DNA from: Lentilactobacillus kosonis
Lineage (GTDB): Bacteria; Bacillota; Bacilli; Lactobacillales; Lactobacillaceae
NCBI RefSeq assembly: GCF_003864335.1
Contig: NZ_BEXA01000002.1
Location: 186,001-250,000, forward strand
DNA length: 64,000 nt
Direction of reading: 5' to 3'
A model generated the notes under the pieces. That model worked only from the letters and a program-made list of their open reading frames with translations. It searched no databases and was not told the origin of the DNA. The position numbers were made by a program, and so were the translations under genes. This document shows positions 61,430 through 64,000 of this stretch, piece by piece; the stretch's first letter is position 1; every line of letters starts with the position of its first letter.

Positions 61430-62773
61430 ATGGCAACGAGACACGATTACACAAAAGACGATATTCGACAAATGGTTAAGGACGAAGATGTTAAGTTCCT
61501 TCGCCTAATGTTTACAGATTTGTTTGGCACGATTAAAAATGTTGAGGTACCAATTACTCAACTAGAAAAACTTTTAGATAACAAATTAATGTTTGACGGT
61601 TCTTCAATCGAAGGATTCGTGCGAATTGAAGAAAGTGATATGTATCTATATCCTGATTTATCTACTTGGATGATTTTCCCATGGAGTTCAGAACGTGGTA
61701 AGATTGCTCGAGTTATCTGTGAGGTTTATACTCCAGCTGGGAAACCATTCGAAGGTGATCCAAGAAATAACTTAATCCGAGTGCTTGACGATATGAAGAA
61801 AGCCGGTTTCACAAGCTTTAATATTGGACCAGAACCAGAATTCTTCTTATTTAAAATGAATGAAAATGGTGAACCAACTCTTAACCTAAACGATAAGGGA
61901 AGCTACTTTGATATGGCACCAATGGACTTAGGTGAAAACTGTCGTCGTGAAATCGTGTTAACACTTGAAGAAATGGGCTTTGATGTTGAAGCTGCCCATC
62001 ATGAAGTGGCACCTGGTCAACACGAAATTGACTTTAAGTATGCTGACGCGTTGACAGCTGCTGATAATATTCAAACATTTAAATTAGTTGTTAAAACAAT
62101 CGCTAGAAAATACGGTTTGTATGCAACCTTTATGCCAAAACCACTTAGTGGCATTAACGGATCAGGAATGCATTTAAACATGTCATTATTCACTGATAAG
62201 GGAAATGCCTTCTATGATGAATCTGGTGAATTAAAATTATCTAAGCAGGCTTATAACTTCTTAGGTGGCCTTTTGAAACACGCCAGAGCTTTTACGGCAA
62301 TTTGTAACCCAATCGTTAACTCATACAAGCGATTAGTTCCAGGCTATGAAGCCCCAGTATATGTTGCTTGGTCTGGTTCTAACCGTTCACCATTAATTCG
62401 AATTCCTAATGCTCGTGGTAACTCTACTCGATTAGAAGTTCGAAGTGTTGATCCAGCAGCTAACCCATACCTTGCAATTGCATGTATGTTGGAAGCCGGG
62501 TTGGATGGCCTTAAAAATGAGATTGAACCTGAAGATAGTGTTGATCGTAACATTTATCGAATGGATGCAGAAGAACGTCAAGAAAGTCATATTAAGAACT
62601 TACCTGACACATTACACAATGCGCTTAAAGACTTAGAAGCTGATGATGTTATGAAAAATGCATTGGGAACTAAGCTTTACCAAAGTTTCTTTGAGGCAAA
62701 GAATTTGGAATACGATTCATACCGGACTCAAGTTTCAGGTTGGGAAAGAGATCAATATCTCGAATTGTATTAA
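61430..62773 (+). CDS. glnA: Glutamine synthetase, type I
   Basis: GlnA makes glutamine from glutamate, ammonia and ATP as a dodecamer. It shows [55 protein letters not shown] and the ATP-binding region NPYLAIACM. The 447 residues fit the GSI-alpha type, with no adenylylation-site loop, consistent with control by GlnR. I start at ATG 61430 ([12 protein letters not shown]); the earlier TTG at 61421 is unneeded. A terminator follows. Confidence 0.97.
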   Translation: MATRHDYTKDDIRQMVKDEDVKFLRLMFTDLFGTIKNVEVPITQLEKLLDNKLMFDGSSIEGFVRIEESDMYLYPDLSTWMIFPWSSERGKIARVICEVYTPAGKPFEGDPRNNLIRVLDDMKKAGFTSFNIGPEPEFFLFKMNENGEPTLNLNDKGSYFDMAPMDLGENCRREIVLTLEEMGFDVEAAHHEVAPGQHEIDFKYADALTAADNIQTFKLVVKTIARKYGLYATFMPKPLSGINGSGMHLNMSLFTDKGNAFYDESGELKLSKQAYNFLGGLLKHARAFTAICNPIVNSYKRLVPGYEAPVYVAWSGSNRSPLIRIPNARGNSTRLEVRSVDPAANPYLAIACMLEAGLDGLKNEIEPEDSVDRNIYRMDAEERQESHIKNLPDTLHNALKDLEADDVMKNALGTKLYQSFFEAKNLEYDSYRTQVSGWERDQYLELY

Positions 62774-62791
62774 AAGCGTTCGTCGGTTACG

Positions 62792-62826
62792 AAAAGGACT
62801 TGAATTTAGAATTCAGGTCCTTTTTT
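62792..62826 (+). terminator. Terminator of glnA
   Basis: AAAAGGACTTGAATT pairs with AATTCAGGTCCTTTT (one G-U pair), 3-base loop, followed by T. Confidence 0.92.
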
Positions 62827-62945
62827 GTGTTTTTTGAGTTGGTTTAGTAAATTTATGTTAAAAAACTAAGAAATGTCTTTATTTATAGCGATTAGTTAGA
62901 TAACATTAATTAAGAGTACAAATAAAAAAGTGATGAGGATACGTT

Positions 62946-63823
62946 ATGGATATGAACGAGCAAAATGATCAATTTAGTCAAAATGATTCAATTTTGTCTT
63001 CAGCAATTGACCATAAATTGGATTATTTAAACCAATTAAATGAATCTATTAAAAGCGGGGATGATTTAAAATTATACCAATTGATTGATGCCAATCGGTA
63101 CAATCAAGAATTTAAAGGGGAAACTGCAGACCCTCAACCACAAGATTTTACCTTGGTGTCTGATTTAGACGCTGAATTAAGCCATCATTTGAGTAATCAA
63201 TTGATTAACTATTTAGGGGATACCTATCCATTTTTCTATTACCATGAATATGAATTAGGTAAATTCAATATTTACTTTGGTACTGGTGGGATCACCGCTT
63301 ATTTGGTGAGTTAGATGCTTTAAATGTTGAATTTCACTTTGCCGAGGGTGAATACAACAAGTTAGCTCAATCATTCGAACTTGAATTACAAAACAAACGT
63401 GTTAATGATGATGAGATGAAGCGTTTAGCTGATGAAAACGAACGGTTAGGCCAATTAATGGATAATCAAACGCAACGTGACCAACAAAAAGACGAGATTC
63501 GAGCTCAGATTAAGGAGAACGAAGATAAGTCACCAATGCCTTGGGAGGCTGCTAAGGTTCGTGAAGAACGGGAAAAGCTAAACCAATCAATGCTGGAACT
63601 TACCCAAATCGATGAAGAAGCTAATGGCGCTCGGCAAACCATCAAAGAAAATGAAGCTAAAATACTTTCACTATCAAAAGATGAAACTATTTTAAATCTT
63701 GAAAAGCAAAACATTCGGGCAACGTTTGGCTCATTTGAAGAATTTAACCAAAATAACCAACAGCTATATACCAAATACCTTGCATTTTTAGAAGATGGAT
63801 TGAAGGTGAACGTCGATGAATAA
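62946..63823 (+). CDS. Unrecognised coiled-coil protein (frameshifted)
   Basis: I do not recognise a family with confidence. The N-terminal half (about 125 residues) looks globular and acidic with aromatic-rich DTYPFFYYHEYELG. The C-terminal half is a long charged coiled coil (KRLADENERLGQLM; EKLNQSMLELTQIDEE). One T is missing in the T3 run 63302-63304; with it the frame reads AYFGELDALNVEFHF and gives 292 residues. No signal peptide, membrane segment or catalytic motif is visible. It overlaps the next gene by eight bases and follows the glnA terminator. Confidence 0.6.
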
Positions 63824-64000
63824 CGATAACGATATGCAAGAAGCAGAAATTACCGTCCAAGACACGTTTGCTTCATATACTGAATCATTACAAGCAGGAC
63901 TTGATAATGGTTTAAACTATGTGTCTTTATTCAATACATTAGTTCACACAACTGATTTTGATGAATTATTAAACGCAGCTGAAAAACTTGCTGACTTTGC
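63816..64000 (+). CDS. Unrecognised protein, cut by the window end
   Basis: Starting at ATG 63816, which overlaps the previous stop, the frame stays open for 61 codons to the window edge. The visible part is acidic and helical (MNNDNDMQEAEITVQDTF; DFDELLNAAEKLADF). Overlap with the coiled-coil gene suggests co-translation. Function unknown. Confidence 0.55.
   Translation, partial: MNNDNDMQEAEITVQDTFASYTESLQAGLDNGLNYVSLFNTLVHTTDFDELLNAAEKLADF

Noticed and set aside
4234-63304. Programmed ribosomal frameshifting
   Set aside because: The sites lack a shared slippery heptamer or downstream structure, need shifts in both directions, and affect unrelated genes.
63416-63823. A separate gene starting at 63416
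   Set aside because: The ATG lacks a ribosome-binding site and lies inside the coiled coil of the frame repaired at 63302-63304.
1-64000. Mobile elements, CRISPR arrays, tRNA or rRNA genes, defence systems
   Set aside because: No repeats with regular spacers, no transposase or integrase frames, no CCA-ended cloverleaf and no rRNA sequence seen; the YhaO/YhaN pair is a housekeeping SbcCD relative in a conserved place and not evidence of a defence island.

Overview
This window is an ordinary stretch of core chromosome from a low-GC Gram-positive bacterium, most likely a lactic acid bacterium of the family Lactobacillaceae. The evidence is the AT-rich sequence, three T-box leaders, an L20-type leader before infC-rpmI-rplT, and gene orders shared with Bacillus subtilis but lacking sporulation genes: yhaO-yhaN-yhaM with prsA/yhaH/hit/ecsAB, ytpP-ytpR-sftA-murC, polA-mutM-coaE-nrdR-dnaB-dnaI-thrS, yqeGH-yhbY-nadD-yqeK-rsfS-yqeM-tmcAL-yceD-rpmF, mltG-udk-greA, pbpA-rpmG-yqgN-gluP-yqgQ-glcK and miaA-glnR-glnA. 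I see no rRNA or tRNA gene, insertion sequence, prophage or CRISPR array.

Layout. 1-5.1 kb: end of a ThrE-type exporter, T-box-controlled argS and a bifunctional penicillin-binding protein. 5.1-14.2 kb: a YheA-family protein, an SbcCD-like pair (YhaO/YhaN), the exonuclease YhaM, then a secretion-related block (PrsA, a YhaH-like protein, HIT, EcsAB). 14.3-20.1 kb: trmB, a small hidden gene, ytpP, ytpR, sftA and murC. 20.2-31.7 kb: a Bax-inhibitor-type membrane protein, then replication/repair and translation genes with a thrS T-box and an L20-type leader. 31.7-38.1 kb: the yqe ribosome-assembly/NAD cluster through rpmF. 38.4-45.0 kb: a zinc alcohol dehydrogenase with a probable Rex operator, an ArlRS-like two-component system, YidC, acylphosphatase, an rRNA methyltransferase, an HD protein and a HxlR-type regulator. 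45.0-51.6 kb: T-box-pheST, mltG, udk, greA and a YneR-like protein. 51.6-64 kb: YfhO, a class B PBP, rpmG, a folate enzyme, rhomboid, glucokinase, rhodanese, a DUF3042 protein, miaA, GlnR-controlled glnRA, and two unrecognised genes at the right edge.

The dominant anomaly concerns the data more than the biology. At least 15 genes, many of them essential (polA, murC, pheS, pheT, thrS, infC, dnaB, dnaI), are broken by single-base (once two-base) length errors. I located 23 sites, nearly all in or next to short A or T runs, and each repaired reading frame gives a protein of normal family length. The best explanation is uncorrected homopolymer errors in the assembly, so these genes are annotated at full corrected extent as CDS and not as pseudogenes.

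I did not find an undescribed system. The most useful biological observations are regulatory: T-box specifier codons that match their synthetases, a Rex-type operator on the adhP -10 box, a perfect GlnR operator, an AUA start codon for IF3, and a terminator-like hairpin that encloses the sftA ribosome-binding site and start codon.
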